Counted from the first letter of the stretch, positions 17,742 through 26,895 are shown. The stretch: DNA of 64,000 bases from Haematospirillum sp. H1815 (GCF_012102705.1 NZ_JAAVTA010000003.1:1-64000); one strand, 5' to 3'. Program-made: numbers and translations. The notes: a model not told the origin generated them from the sequence alone.

Positions 17742-19676
17742 TTACGTACGGTCACCATTACCCTCCAGAGCATCTGCTTCCGCTTCTTGTTCAAGGAGTA
17801 CCCAATCCACAATCGCCTGACCCGGCTGATAGGATGGAACCATCTGTTCAAGCATACGACGCCCCACACCCACATCATTGACAGCAAGTGCCAAGTAGAA
17901 CGCATTCAGCTGGTCCTGCAAAGACGACCACGCTGGCACATCCGGTTCATGATCCATAAGAATACGGGGATGCGGGGTACGGATTGAAGAGGCAGAGCTG
18001 CCGACAGGATTCAGTGTGGAATCAGGGGCAGGGGCATCGATCCGGATAGTTCCATCCGGGTTCTCGTCTTCCCGGACAGTCAGACCAGAGAAGGCAATCA
18101 TACGTCGGGCAAGGTCACTCAAAAGAACTGGCTGCCCCATATCCAGACGAAAAACTTCCCCCCCCCGGCTCAACGCGGCAGCCTGAATGATCAAACAGGC
18201 GGCCTCCTCCACTCTCATGAAACAGCGGGCATCCTGCGCATGAGAAATCAGCACCGGACCACCTTCACGAATCTGGCGATACATGCATGCTAAGATGGCA
18301 TCAGAAGGCTCAAAGACAACCCCGAATCGGACAGATGAGAAACAAGTCACACCCTTTTCCAGTGCCAAAGACTGCAAAATCATTTCTGCCAGCCTTTTGC
18401 TGGCACCCATAATCGTCGTCGGACACACGGCTTGGTCTGTGCTGACCAACATACAATTTGGAACACCATGCTCCAAGGCCGCCCTGGCAACGGTCAATAT
18501 CCCCAGCGTATTGACTTTGATCGCCTCGATCGGATTATGCTCAACCAAGGCATCATTCTTGTAAGCAGCAGCATGGTAGATAATATCGGGCTTCCAGGTC
18601 GCCATAATTTCATGCATACGATCTTCATCACAGACCGATGCCAGAAGTGGAATCAGGCGAACGGAAGTTTCATCTTTAACGTGAATCAAGGACTGATACA
18701 AAGGCGCAAGTGTATACTCACTGTGATCCACCAGAAGAATCGTATGTGGTTCAAGACGCATCAGCTGGCGGCACAACTCACTGCCGATCACTCCCCCCGC
18801 ACCTGTTACCAAAACAACCTTTCCGGATACATGGCGTGACAGAAGAATATAGTTTGGCGCCGTTGTCTCCCGCATCAAAACATCATCAACATCCAGACGC
18901 GCGACTGCAGCAGGGTGAGAGGGATCCCCGGGAACAGTACGGACAGCAACACCAGCTTTCAGAAGGCGCGCAAGGATCTGGTTGCGCCGACCACGCGATA
19001 TGGACGACAGGGCAAGTATAACCTCACGAATATCAAGGGTCACAACCAGACTGGACAGATCATCAGGGCTGTATAGAGGGAGTCCATCCAGCCTGTGGCC
19101 GTGCAGGCGGTCATCATCATCCAGGAAACCGATTACACAGCGATCCTGACTATTGACCATTGCGGCAGCAAGGCGGCGCCCGGTCGATCCTGCACCATAG
19201 ATTAACGAGCGGGGCAAGGCGGCACGACGCATCTGATCTTGATACAAACCCCCAAGCCAAAGACGGGCCATAGCCCGTGACGCACCGACACACAACAAAA
19301 CAAGGACAGGAACCAGAATACCAACCGTACGCGGAACACCCGGAATGCCAATCACCGCAACAATCGTCGCATACACAAGACCAAAAACAGCAGTAGCCGA
19401 GGTCATAGCCATCAGGGCTTGCCACCCCGCATACCGGAAGACGGCTCGATACAGTCCAAAAACAACAAAAACCGGGAGAGCTGTCGCCACAGCAAGAAGA
19501 CTGGCCCACAGCGCAGGCCCGGACAATGCCACAAAAGAACCCAGCCGTATTCCCAGTGCCAACCACACGCAAAGAACACACAAACCAGAATCTATGGTCA
19601 AGACAACAAGCCTCTTGGCCATCCGGGAGAGGGACAGCACGGGCAGGGCCGATTTGGTCAGGATATATTGAATCAA
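17742..19676 (-). CDS. Membrane nucleotide-sugar epimerase/dehydratase, CapD/FlaA1/WbpM type
   Basis: A 644-residue protein with four N-terminal membrane helices (about 20-130), a first Rossmann domain with GAGSTGR at 161-167, and a C-terminal extended SDR domain with TGAGGVIG at 291-298. The catalytic region reads VSTDQAVCPTTIMGASKR: T413 and D414, K427, and a methionine at 423 where most SDRs have tyrosine, as in the large WbpM-like dehydratases. These convert UDP-GlcNAc to 4-keto-6-deoxy sugars for surface glycans. I start it at the TTG at 19676, preceded by AGGTGAG; an ATG at 19622 would keep all membrane helices. It is second in the operon behind the NusG-like factor. Confidence 0.85.
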   Translation of the reverse strand: MIQYILTKSALPVLSLSRMAKRLVVLTIDSGLCVLCVWLALGIRLGSFVALSGPALWASLLAVATALPVFVVFGLYRAVFRYAGWQALMAMTSATAVFGLVYATIVAVIGIPGVPRTVGILVPVLVLLCVGASRAMARLWLGGLYQDQMRRAALPRSLIYGAGSTGRRLAAAMVNSQDRCVIGFLDDDDRLHGHRLDGLPLYSPDDLSSLVVTLDIREVILALSSISRGRRNQILARLLKAGVAVRTVPGDPSHPAAVARLDVDDVLMRETTAPNYILLSRHVSGKVVLVTGAGGVIGSELCRQLMRLEPHTILLVDHSEYTLAPLYQSLIHVKDETSVRLIPLLASVCDEDRMHEIMATWKPDIIYHAAAYKNDALVEHNPIEAIKVNTLGILTVARAALEHGVPNCMLVSTDQAVCPTTIMGASKRLAEMILQSLALEKGVTCFSSVRFGVVFEPSDAILACMYRQIREGGPVLISHAQDARCFMRVEEAACLIIQAAALSRGGEVFRLDMGQPVLLSDLARRMIAFSGLTVREDENPDGTIRIDAPAPDSTLNPVGSSASSIRTPHPRILMDHEPDVPAWSSLQDQLNAFYLALAVNDVGVGRRMLEQMVPSYQPGQAIVDWVLLEQEAEADALEGNGDRT

Positions 19677-19781
19677 AAAGCTAACTCACCTATTAGCGCC
19701 AAAGTCTAAAACAAGGAGCAGCCCGGACCATATAGGCGAACCGACATTTGGGCCAATCACAGAAAACAGAGCCAGACTGTA

Positions 19782-20279
19782 TCAGACAATCTTGCACAGG
19801 CTGGCCTGGGACACCCGCAGCGTAACGGGCTTGCTCAGAAACTCGATGAGCACCATGGCCCTCTGTTCACCATCATCCATCTGATACACAGCCTCTATAC
19901 CAGCGAAAGGCCCACCCGAAAGAAGAACGCGCTCACCAGACTGGAAAACAGACTCAGGACTCGCAAGTGACCTCGATTCCCTAAGCCTTAGGAAATCCAA
20001 CAGCTGACCGTCAATACGCGCCGGCTCAGCTCCGAAACTGACCAAACGACTTACCCCTAGTGTAGAGCGTACGGGCGCCAGTCCCCTTGCCGGGCTCCCC
20101 CCGTCCAAGCGAATAAACAGGTAACGGGGGAAGAGCGGCTCCTGCACAACTTTTTTCTCTCTCTGGATGATTCTTTCACAAGAGAAAAGCGGCAGGTAGC
20201 AGAGATAGCCCTGACGTTCCAGATTGAGAAGCGCCCGTTGTTCTTGCCTTGGCTTAGCGTGTATCAGGTACCATTGCAT
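19782..20279 (-). CDS. NusG/RfaH-type antitermination factor
   Basis: A 165-residue NusG paralogue. The NGN domain begins WYLIHAKPRQEQRAL and continues with QGYLCYLPLF and PLFPRYLFIRLD. After a linker the KOW-like part has GERVLLSGGPFAG. Specialised paralogues such as RfaH, LoaP and UpxY let RNA polymerase read through long polysaccharide operons. The gene order fits: it heads a run with a CapD-type enzyme and rfbB. The start is uncertain. ATG 20279 gives the usual NusG N-terminus; ATG 20291 adds four residues but has GCAGGG touching it. It is unlikely to be housekeeping NusG, which normally sits with secE and rplK. Confidence 0.85.
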   Translation of the reverse strand: MQWYLIHAKPRQEQRALLNLERQGYLCYLPLFSCERIIQREKKVVQEPLFPRYLFIRLDGGSPARGLAPVRSTLGVSRLVSFGAEPARIDGQLLDFLRLRESRSLASPESVFQSGERVLLSGGPFAGIEAVYQMDDGEQRAMVLIEFLSKPVTLRVSQASLCKIV

Positions 20280-20649
20280 ATTCGTCAGCATCCCTGCGGT
20301 GCGGCTCAACAGGAGCAATACACAGCCCCCAACAATGATCATGTGTTTCTGCTACCACTAACCAGCAATAGCATCAAGAATGATTTGAGATTAAAAAAAT
20401 AGACAACCCTTAGAAACAAGACATTACACCTACAGAATAAGTAAGGAACAATTTATGACGATAAACCATTGATAGCGGAAGATATGACATACCACCCAAG
20501 AATAGATAAGGTGGTAAATATACAAATAACAGCAAATAGAACATATAATATCACAAAATATAAAAATGTAAAACAAGGCATTAATACAATTGACAATCCA
20601 ATAAAAAATATTTATCACACGATAAAGTCATATATTGGATTAATATTTG
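20280..20649. other. 370-bp AT-rich upstream region
   Basis: This region lies upstream of the NusG-like gene and downstream of the rfbA remnant. It is very rich in A and T, with runs such as TAAAAAAATAG and ATATAATATC. It should contain the promoter of the NusG-capD-rfbB operon. I see no protein-like frame, and the base composition makes any -10 box prediction worthless by eye. Confidence 0.5.
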
Positions 20650-20990
20650 CTACGATAACAGGCCTACAAAGCACGGACAATAACTATTGTTTAGAAATGG
20701 CACCGCAAGACGCTCAATTTGGGATTCATCAATCCAACCTGCATGGTAAGCGATCTCCTCGGGGCACGCCACCTTGAGACCCTGTCGCTTCTCAAGCGTT
20801 GAAATAAACTGAGCTGCCTCCGGCAAGGACGTGCATCCCGGTATCCAGCCAAGCATAACCACGCCCCATAATTTCAACGCTTAACTGGCCTTGCTTGAGA
20901 TACTGATTATTCACATCAGTAATCTCCAATTCGCCACGCACTGAGGGATGAAGACCTGCGGCAATGTCACACCCATGAACAACATTAGAT
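20650..20990 (-). pseudogene. rfbA: Remnant of glucose-1-phosphate thymidylyltransferase
   Basis: Only the C-terminal third of RfbA is recognisable. From about 20960 to 20835 the frame reads [16 protein letters not shown], then [17 protein letters not shown] one-base shift near 20835 moves the frame, which then continues [18 protein letters not shown] and CPEEIAY to about 20660. The catalytic N-terminal two thirds, including the nucleotide-binding GGxGTRL motif, are absent; the sequence upstream becomes AT-rich with stops. It cannot be functional. It lies on the same strand as, and downstream of, the glycosyltransferase genes, so it was probably part of the same sugar operon. Confidence 0.85.
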
Positions 20991-21117
20991 CCAGAGAAAC
21001 AATAATGATTTAAATCAACAACACCATCTCAAGAGCATTGACATGGCTCACATCATTATAAATAACACTAGCTGATAAAAATAAATATACATAAACAATA
21101 CTTGCGGTCACATATTT

Positions 21118-21882
21118 TCACCAAGAAACAATAAACTCCATTAACTTCATAGGGTATTTTGACAATATCTTTATTATATTTGTTTTCAATCCATTTTCTC
21201 GACAGGCGCGAACGACTTCCTTATTGAGCATCATCATGGAATGCCAACCATTCGTACTGACACCGCCAACCTGCATACGCACCAAAATCTCAGGAAGATG
21301 ATGGTAACGTAAGGCCTGATCCTGGAAAACACGAACAATGTATTCAAAATCGCCTGCAATGCGATAATCAACCTTGAAACGTCCTACACGCTGCACAACG
21401 GCATGACTCAGAAAAAGCGCAGGATGAGCAGGCATCCAACCCCAAGCAAGTAGACTGGGACGGAATCGGCCAGAATGATAACGACGCACAATACGCGAGA
21501 TATCCTGCACACGGAAAAAACCGACATCGCCCATCAGAACATCAAGATCCAGCTCGTACATCTGCGATGCAACCCGCGACAGGACCTGAGGATCTGCGTA
21601 ATGATCGTCCGCATTCAGGAAACAGACTATGTCACCGCTTGCACGTTCAAGCCCCTTATTCATTGCATCGTAAATACCGCAATCCGGCTCACTGACAACG
21701 TGGGACAGCCGTGAACGGAAACGCTCAATGATAGCTGGGGTATCATCTGTTGAAGCGCCATCAATAACAATATGTTCTACGAATCGCCAATCCTGGTCTG
21801 CAACAGACCGCAATGTTCGCTCCAACGTAGCAGCACTGTTGTAACAGACAGTAATAACAGAGATAAGAGGGGTGGCTTTCAT
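21118..21882 (-). CDS. Family 2 glycosyltransferase
   Basis: A 254-residue GT-A enzyme of the WcaA/WcaE kind. The N-terminal PLISVITVCYNSAATLERTL is the classic family 2 opening, HIVIDGASTDDT forms the nucleotide-binding strand, NADD at residues 90-93 is the metal-binding DxD-type motif, and RIAGDFEYIVRVF near 180 carries the acceptor-side ED-like motif. No membrane segment is obvious, so it should act at the inner face of the membrane on lipid-linked sugar. It starts three bases after the end of the broken glycosyltransferase upstream, and the decayed rfbA lies downstream. It is the only gene that looks whole in this decaying segment; whether it is still expressed or useful is doubtful. Confidence 0.85.
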   Translation of the reverse strand: MKATPLISVITVCYNSAATLERTLRSVADQDWRFVEHIVIDGASTDDTPAIIERFRSRLSHVVSEPDCGIYDAMNKGLERASGDIVCFLNADDHYADPQVLSRVASQMYELDLDVLMGDVGFFRVQDISRIVRRYHSGRFRPSLLAWGWMPAHPALFLSHAVVQRVGRFKVDYRIAGDFEYIVRVFQDQALRYHHLPEILVRMQVGGVSTNGWHSMMMLNKEVVRACRENGLKTNIIKILSKYPMKLMEFIVSW

Positions 21883-21885
21883 GGC

Positions 21886-22703
21886 TCAACAACACAGAAA
21901 ACGACGCGCACTGTCTTTAGCCCACATAGGGACAAATTTCTGGACAGAATGGCGACAGATCATACGCGAGACGGGCTTCATACCGCCACTGAAAGACGGG
22001 TCAACAGCCCGTACGATACTCAGATACTCCCTCAACTCTTCCTCATAGCGCTCATATACGGCAACAGGCTCTGGACATTCCGACGTATAGAAGGATGGCA
22101 GGCGATCACTTCCGTTTTCAAAAAGCTGAAACTGGTGGAAATGGTAAAAAATGAGCGATGCACCATCAACTGTAACATTTCCGTCTGTATCGTGAACAGA
22201 ATGGTATTGTGCATAATTCCAAGGTGCAATCCCGGCATCCTGGATGCATAATAATATGACAGGAAGAGTAACGATCAGGCCATTCATCCAAATACTTTCA
22301 ATCCCCCATTTTTCCATCTTCAGGACGATAGCAATTGATGAATCACCAATTTCATCGAATAATGGCTCTATGTTGGAATAAAAGAGAAGACCAGCATAAA
22401 CACACGTCAGAAGTCCTATTCTTGGATTCTTCTGCATCACGTACCGCGTAAAAAAGATGAAAGTGTCCAGCAATACTCGACAACCCCCCGTTCCGCTTTG
22501 ACATTGAGCAGGTCATCATCCTCAACATCAGCCAGATCAACAATATTGACGCCTAATTGTTTGAGAATAGACTTGGCTTTGTCATCCATGCAAAGCACAT
22601 GAATCTTCATATCCGGACAACAACGCGCCAAGCTACGTATCATAGCCAAGCCTTTAAGGAGATAACCTCTATAAAAAAGCGTACAAAAATAACGCGTTGC
22701 CAT
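21886..22703 (-). pseudogene. Broken glycosyltransferase (nucleotide-diphospho-sugar transferase type)
   Basis: The start MATRYFCTLFYRGYLLKGLA and then VLCMDDKAKSILKQLG is a soluble GT-A glycosyltransferase. At about 22460, in a run of six T, the frame shifts; the sequence continues in another frame as YVMQKNPRIGLLTCV and EPLFDEIGDSSIAIV. About 60 residues of the core are then missing. Next comes EDGKMGD, an in-frame TGA at 22298-22300 where the family has glutamine, and KYLDEWPDRYSSCHIIMHPG in a third frame. A further shift restores GIAPWNYAQYH to the end at 21886. The loss of the middle, two or more frameshifts and a stop make this a clear pseudogene rather than a sequencing slip. Confidence 0.85.
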
Positions 22704-22716
22704 AATTCTATCTTTA

Positions 22717-23790
22717 CTACACACATGCGTGAGACTGGCAAATCCCCCCATACACTCTCCTAAAGGGGGTGCGGGGCAACCAATGCCAACCCACCCTTCT
22801 TTCATAGCCCTCTACGGCACCCATTACCATAAGCCCGCTTGCGATATCACTGACCGGGGTTGCCGCCAAGCCATAGGCACAACGGTGAAAGATAGCATAA
22901 AGAGCAAACACACATGCCGTTTATTGGATAGACTCGGCATGAGCAAGCAAGCTGAAAACACAATATCAAAACACTTGGTTGGATAGCCGGCAAAAACGGC
23001 ATCTTTGACTGCAGAATCATGATGTCGATACACCCCACACGCCATTCCAATAAATGGCAGAAACATGGTAGAATCCGAGCTCAATAAGCAATATTTTGAA
23101 CCTCGGAACAGATCCCACGGGAACACCGTATTTTTCGCAGATGCAGCCCCTCACAAAACCGCGACAAATCGCGGAAATATCTGCACAAGAAAATCAAAGA
23201 TATCAATATGTTGATTCCATATGATATAGACACATGCGCAGGAGCGCATGCCATCTACATACAGAAATATGCACTCCAGAGCACCTATGCCCCCAAGGGC
23301 ATAAGAGCACCGGATTCATTAATGCTGGAATGACTCAGGTTCTTTCAGCGCAGCAATTACCACCACGCACGTGGAGGCCGATTGACACGACAGTAATCCC
23401 CCTATGGGTAGCCACCATCCTGTCGGCTACGCCTCTTGTACAGCCTGCCACTGGCAATCTCCGCACAAACCCAGAGCTTGTTCATAAACTTCAATGGGCC
23501 GCTGAGCCAACTTGGGATATATACAGGTGGATCCTGGGAACAGGATTGGCCTGACCCCGACACGTAAGCAAGCATCAATGATGATTGCTTGAACTTTGAT
23601 GCCATCATCGATAAATGAGTATGCATACTTATGGCTGACACAATTTCCACTCACCTCGGCAGCAACGAGGTAGGCTTTATCAGGCTTCTCGGTTAAAAAG
23701 TACACACGGAATACCGTAGGGCAGATCTATTTCCCCACAATGACCAGTAACGATGCGCTCAACCATATTGCCAAGAACCAGCGACCGGCG
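22717..23790 (-). pseudogene. fcl: Decayed GDP-L-fucose synthase
   Basis: Pieces of GDP-4-keto-6-deoxymannose epimerase/reductase (Fcl/WcaG) appear in order along about 1.07 kb, close to the full gene length. In order they are GEIDLP near 23745, FLTEKPDKAYLVAAEVSG near 23690, GVRPILFPGSTCIYPKLA near 23530, a damaged catalytic region near 23450, IFLYVDGMRS near 23245 (family FLHVDDMA), and a C-terminal GW..PRTPFRRVYGGI with an Ala-Cys-Val end at 22717. The frame changes several times and stops interrupt it. The middle (22850-23150) is no longer readable as Fcl. It would have made GDP-fucose for the same glycan as the neighbouring transferases. Confidence 0.75.
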
Positions 23791-23800
23791 ATTAATTTTA

Positions 23801-24010
23801 GATTGCTTGCATCACAAAATTCAGGCTTGCCAAGGCAAAATGCGGCCTAGACTTGTCACCCCGCCCCTGCTTTGCGTAAGAAAGTCCTTCAGCTTGGCGC
23901 CATCGCATCAGTGCGGTTAGCTTCGCCCAGACCCACTTCATCAGCTCAGCCGGGACGCTTTCATATTCGCTAAAGCTCAGCTTTCGTCGCAGTGTAGATG
24001 CCTGTACGTA
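23801..24010 (-). other. Unrecognised protein-like fragment next to tRNA-Ala
   Basis: On the minus strand a frame of about 60 codons without a proper start reads LRRKLSFSEYESVPAELM, then KWVWAKLTALMRWRQAEG, and ends FALASLNFVMQAI followed by TAA near 23803. Composition and codon use look like real coding sequence, unlike the AT-rich surroundings. I do not recognise the family. Its position at the edge of a decayed segment and right beside a tRNA would suit the C-terminal scrap of a transposase or other mobile-element protein, but nothing in it proves that. Confidence 0.35.
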
Positions 24011-24043
24011 ACAAAAAACTCCAACGTATGGCGTATGGAGTTT
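24011..24043 (-). terminator. Intrinsic terminator of tRNA-Ala
   Basis: On the minus strand AACTCCA(t)ACG pairs with CGTTGGAGTT and is followed by TTTTTT. It begins about seven bases after the CCA end of the tRNA. Confidence 0.75.
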
Positions 24044-24049
24044 AAGTAC

Positions 24050-24125
<76 letters not shown>

Positions 24126-24237
24126 GTACTGCTTGAGGAATCATGGGATATTCCTCACGGTGTGCGCGGACTTATAAGGGCTTGACGCAAGGTTCGCAAG
24201 AGAAAAATCATGCGTTCCCATTTTTTGCCGCCGACAC

Positions 24238-24278
24238 GAAAAACACCGGAAACCTAGGGTGAAGATTCCGGTGTTTTC
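24238..24278. terminator. Terminator of the TIGR02300-family gene
   Basis: AAAACACCGGAA pairs with TTCCGGTGTTTT, a perfect 12-bp stem with a 14-base loop, flanked by A and T runs. It lies 40 bp beyond the stop of the minus-strand gene at 24319. Confidence 0.8.
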
Positions 24279-24318
24279 ACAGAGCACTACTTGGCCCGCA
24301 GCAAGGATCCCAGCAACA

Positions 24319-24657
24319 TCACTCGTCGCTGTCGCCGGCCTCCAGATGATCCATCACCTCGGCCATGTCATCGTCGTCTTCACCCAGATCCGAAGCATCC
24401 TCAATCAGGGCATCGTCATCCTCATCACCCAGCAGCGGCTCATCCAGGTCGTCTTCACCCACAGCAGCCACGGCAGCAACAACCTTGCGAGGCGCATCCC
24501 CGCGGGCCCCCTTGCCACCACGCTTGATTTTAGGCGCGGCATCCTTTTCGTGGATGGCTCCACACTTTGGACACACGACAGGGTCTTTACACATATCATA
24601 AAAACGGGCACTGCACGTTGTGCAGGTATGCTTGCTGCCCCATTCCGGCTTGGCCAC
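24319..24657 (-). CDS. FYDLN-type acidic zinc-ribbon protein (TIGR02300 family)
   Basis: A 112-residue protein found almost only in alphaproteobacteria. Cys pairs at 12/15 and 29/32 (CTTC and CPKC) form a zinc ribbon, and [10 protein letters not shown] matches the family FYDLNKDP motif. A basic stretch is followed by a very acidic C-terminal tail rich in Asp and Glu. I start it at the GTG at 24657, with GGAGG a few bases before it, because the family begins with AKPE right there; an upstream ATG would add unrelated residues. Its function is unknown. It diverges from aroA over about 190 bp, a common neighbourhood for this family. Confidence 0.9.
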   Translation of the reverse strand: MAKPEWGSKHTCTTCSARFYDMCKDPVVCPKCGAIHEKDAAPKIKRGGKGARGDAPRKVVAAVAAVGEDDLDEPLLGDEDDDALIEDASDLGEDDDDMAEVMDHLEAGDSDE

Positions 24658-24846
24658 CAGAAAACCTCCAGATCTTGTGAACGTCATACGGTCAATGCCG
24701 CATTTGCCATCGAACGTGGTCCCTGTCAAAAGCAAAAAACAGATCGGGATACAAACCACCGCATGATCTCTACCACCAAGCGCCTCTCTGTGCTATCGGA
24801 TGGCCTGCGTCCACTGACACAGCGCACCGATAAGCGGAGTTTACAA

Positions 24847-26199
24847 ATGAGTTCGGCACCCGCGCGTCCTGTTACCCTACGGTCACAAGCAGCATCCCCC
24901 TTGTCTGGCACAATCAGGGTTCCCGGCGATAAATCCATATCGCACAGGGCACTGATGCTTGGCGCCATATCCGTTGGTGAAACCGTTATTGAAGGACTCC
25001 TGGAGGGGGAGGACGTCTTGCGGACGGCCGAAGCCATGCAAAAACTGGGAGCAACCGTCCGCAAGGAATCCGGCGGACGGTGGATTCTCTCCGGACGGGG
25101 CGTTGGCGGACTGGCTGAACCCGATGATGTTCTGGACATGGGCAACGCGGGAACAGGGGCGCGGCTGCTGATGGGACTTCTGTCCAGCCATCCCTTCACC
25201 GCAGTCCTGACCGGCGACGCATCCCTGCGCAGCCGCCCCATGGCACGGGTTACAAATCCACTTGAGAAAACAGGGGCCCGCTTTCTCAGCCGTACCCGGG
25301 GACGACTTCCCGTCACTATAACCGGGACAGAACGCCCCCTCCCACTTGACTACACGCTGCCTGTTGCATCAGCACAGGTAAAGAGTGCCATCCTGCTTGC
25401 CGGACTCAATACACCCGGCCAAACCCGCGTAGTAGAACCCTCACCATCGCGGGATCACACTGAACGCATGTTGAAAGCCTTCGGCGCTGACATCCAGGTA
25501 GAGGAACACGGCGCAGGGCGCATCATTACCCTGACCGGACACCCGGAACTGACCGGTCAAACTGTCCGCGTGCCGGCAGACCCTTCCTCTGCCGCATTCC
25601 CGGTCGCAGCAGCCTTGATCGTACCCGGCAGTCACCTGACCCTGACCAATGTGTGTATCAACCCCTCGCGAATCGGTCTTTACAAGACCCTGCAGGAGAT
25701 GGGAGCTGATATCCATTTTGAAAACGTACGCGATGAAAACGGTGAACCCGTTGCCGACTTGGTCGTCCGTCACAGCCCTCTGAAAGGCATCAATGTGCCG
25801 GCAGAACGAGCCCCCAGCATGATCGACGAATACCCAATCCTGTCGGTTGTTGCGGCCTTTGCCAGCGGTGAAACACGTATGAATGGCCTTGGGGAGCTGC
25901 GGATCAAGGAAAGCGACCGCCTGGCCCTGATGACAGACGGTCTTCTGTCCTGTGGCGTGAATGCCCGCACAGAAGGCGATGATTTAATTATCCAGGGCAC
26001 AGGAAAGCAACCAGAGGGTGGGAAGATGATTGCCGTACAGCTTGATCATCGCATAGGAATGAGCTTTCTGGTCCTCGGAATGGCCACAAGAACGCCGGTT
26101 TCTGTTGATGATGCCCGCGCCATTGATACCAGCTTCCCTGATTTTGCGAATCTTATGAACAGCCTGGGTGCCCGCATCACCCTAGCCCCGGAAGAGTAG
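24847..26199 (+). CDS. aroA: 3-phosphoshikimate 1-carboxyvinyltransferase (EPSP synthase)
   Basis: A 450-residue enzyme joining shikimate-3-phosphate and phosphoenolpyruvate, sixth step of chorismate synthesis. Phosphate- and substrate-binding residues sit in [17 protein letters not shown] (K29), [14 protein letters not shown] (about 98-110) and [18 protein letters not shown] at 202-206 is the R-x-H-x-E motif of the class II enzymes. The glycine in NAGTG, rather than the alanine of the tolerant CP4 form, is the usual state. Start at the ATG at 24847 after AGCGGAG; the open frame extends far upstream, but that part is antisense to the zinc-ribbon gene. It heads aroA-cmk-rpsA-ihfB-lapA. Confidence 0.95.
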   Translation: MSSAPARPVTLRSQAASPLSGTIRVPGDKSISHRALMLGAISVGETVIEGLLEGEDVLRTAEAMQKLGATVRKESGGRWILSGRGVGGLAEPDDVLDMGNAGTGARLLMGLLSSHPFTAVLTGDASLRSRPMARVTNPLEKTGARFLSRTRGRLPVTITGTERPLPLDYTLPVASAQVKSAILLAGLNTPGQTRVVEPSPSRDHTERMLKAFGADIQVEEHGAGRIITLTGHPELTGQTVRVPADPSSAAFPVAAALIVPGSHLTLTNVCINPSRIGLYKTLQEMGADIHFENVRDENGEPVADLVVRHSPLKGINVPAERAPSMIDEYPILSVVAAFASGETRMNGLGELRIKESDRLALMTDGLLSCGVNARTEGDDLIIQGTGKQPEGGKMIAVQLDHRIGMSFLVLGMATRTPVSVDDARAIDTSFPDFANLMNSLGARITLAPEE

Positions 26200-26205
26200 G
26201 AAACC

Positions 26206-26895
26206 ATGACACATCCCGTCGTTGTCACCGTTGACGGCCCGGCTGCCGCCGGAAAAGGAACCTTGGCCCGCCGGCTGGCCTCTGCCCTTGGCTATGCTTA
26301 TCTGGATACCGGTATCCTGTACCGAATTGTCGGCATGAAAGTGCTGCGCAGCGGGGCTCGTACAGATGATACAAAGACAGCCTGCGACGCCGCACGGTCC
26401 CTGACGCCAGCCGAGATCAGCCGCTTGTCCGGACACAGCGAGCTGCGGAGTGAAGCAACAGGACAAGCCGCCAGCCAGGTTGCCGCTATCCCCGATGTAC
26501 GCCATGCCCTGCTGGACCTACAGCGCACATTTGCCACCAATCCACCGGAGAACCGACCCGGAGCTGTTCTGGATGGGCGCGATATCGGCACAGTTGTCTG
26601 CCCGGACGCTACGGTCAAACTGTTTATAACCGCAAGCGTAGAAGAACGTGCCCGTCGTCGGCTGCTGGAGTTGCAGAGCCGGGGAATAGAGGGTATAGAG
26701 TCCGAAATCCTTGCCGATATCAGGGAACGGGACCGGCGCGACACAGAACGCTCTGTCGCACCTTTGGCCCGCCCTGTGGACGCCTTGGTGCTTGATACCA
26801 CCGACATGGACGCTGAGGCGGCCTTCCTGGCTGCCTTGGACTATGTTCGGCAAAAGGGTCTTGTTGTAGACAGGCACAACGCTGCCTGTGGGTAA
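26206..26895 (+). CDS. cmk: Cytidylate kinase
   Basis: A 229-residue kinase that phosphorylates CMP and dCMP with ATP. The P-loop GPAAAGKGT is at residues 11-19. YLDTGILYRIVG shows the nucleotide-binding region, and AVLDGRDIGTVVCPDATVKLF holds the GRDIGT motif specific for Cmk. ARRRLLEL and RDRRDTERSVAPL give the lid arginines. It begins six bases after aroA with an AGGAAACC site, so the two are coupled. The cmk-rpsA order is conserved across proteobacteria. Confidence 0.95.
   Translation: MTHPVVVTVDGPAAAGKGTLARRLASALGYAYLDTGILYRIVGMKVLRSGARTDDTKTACDAARSLTPAEISRLSGHSELRSEATGQAASQVAAIPDVRHALLDLQRTFATNPPENRPGAVLDGRDIGTVVCPDATVKLFITASVEERARRRLLELQSRGIEGIESEILADIRERDRRDTERSVAPLARPVDALVLDTTDMDAEAAFLAALDYVRQKGLVVDRHNAACG

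Noticed and set aside
20430-20618. 62-codon hydrophobic minus-strand frame
   Set aside because: Its isoleucine-, tyrosine- and cysteine-rich translation is what random AT-rich DNA gives. It has no ribosome site and no membrane-protein pattern.
24259-24846. 196-codon upstream extension of the aroA frame
   Set aside because: It is antisense to the TIGR02300-family gene, and aroA similarity starts exactly at the ATG at 24847 with its own ribosome site.
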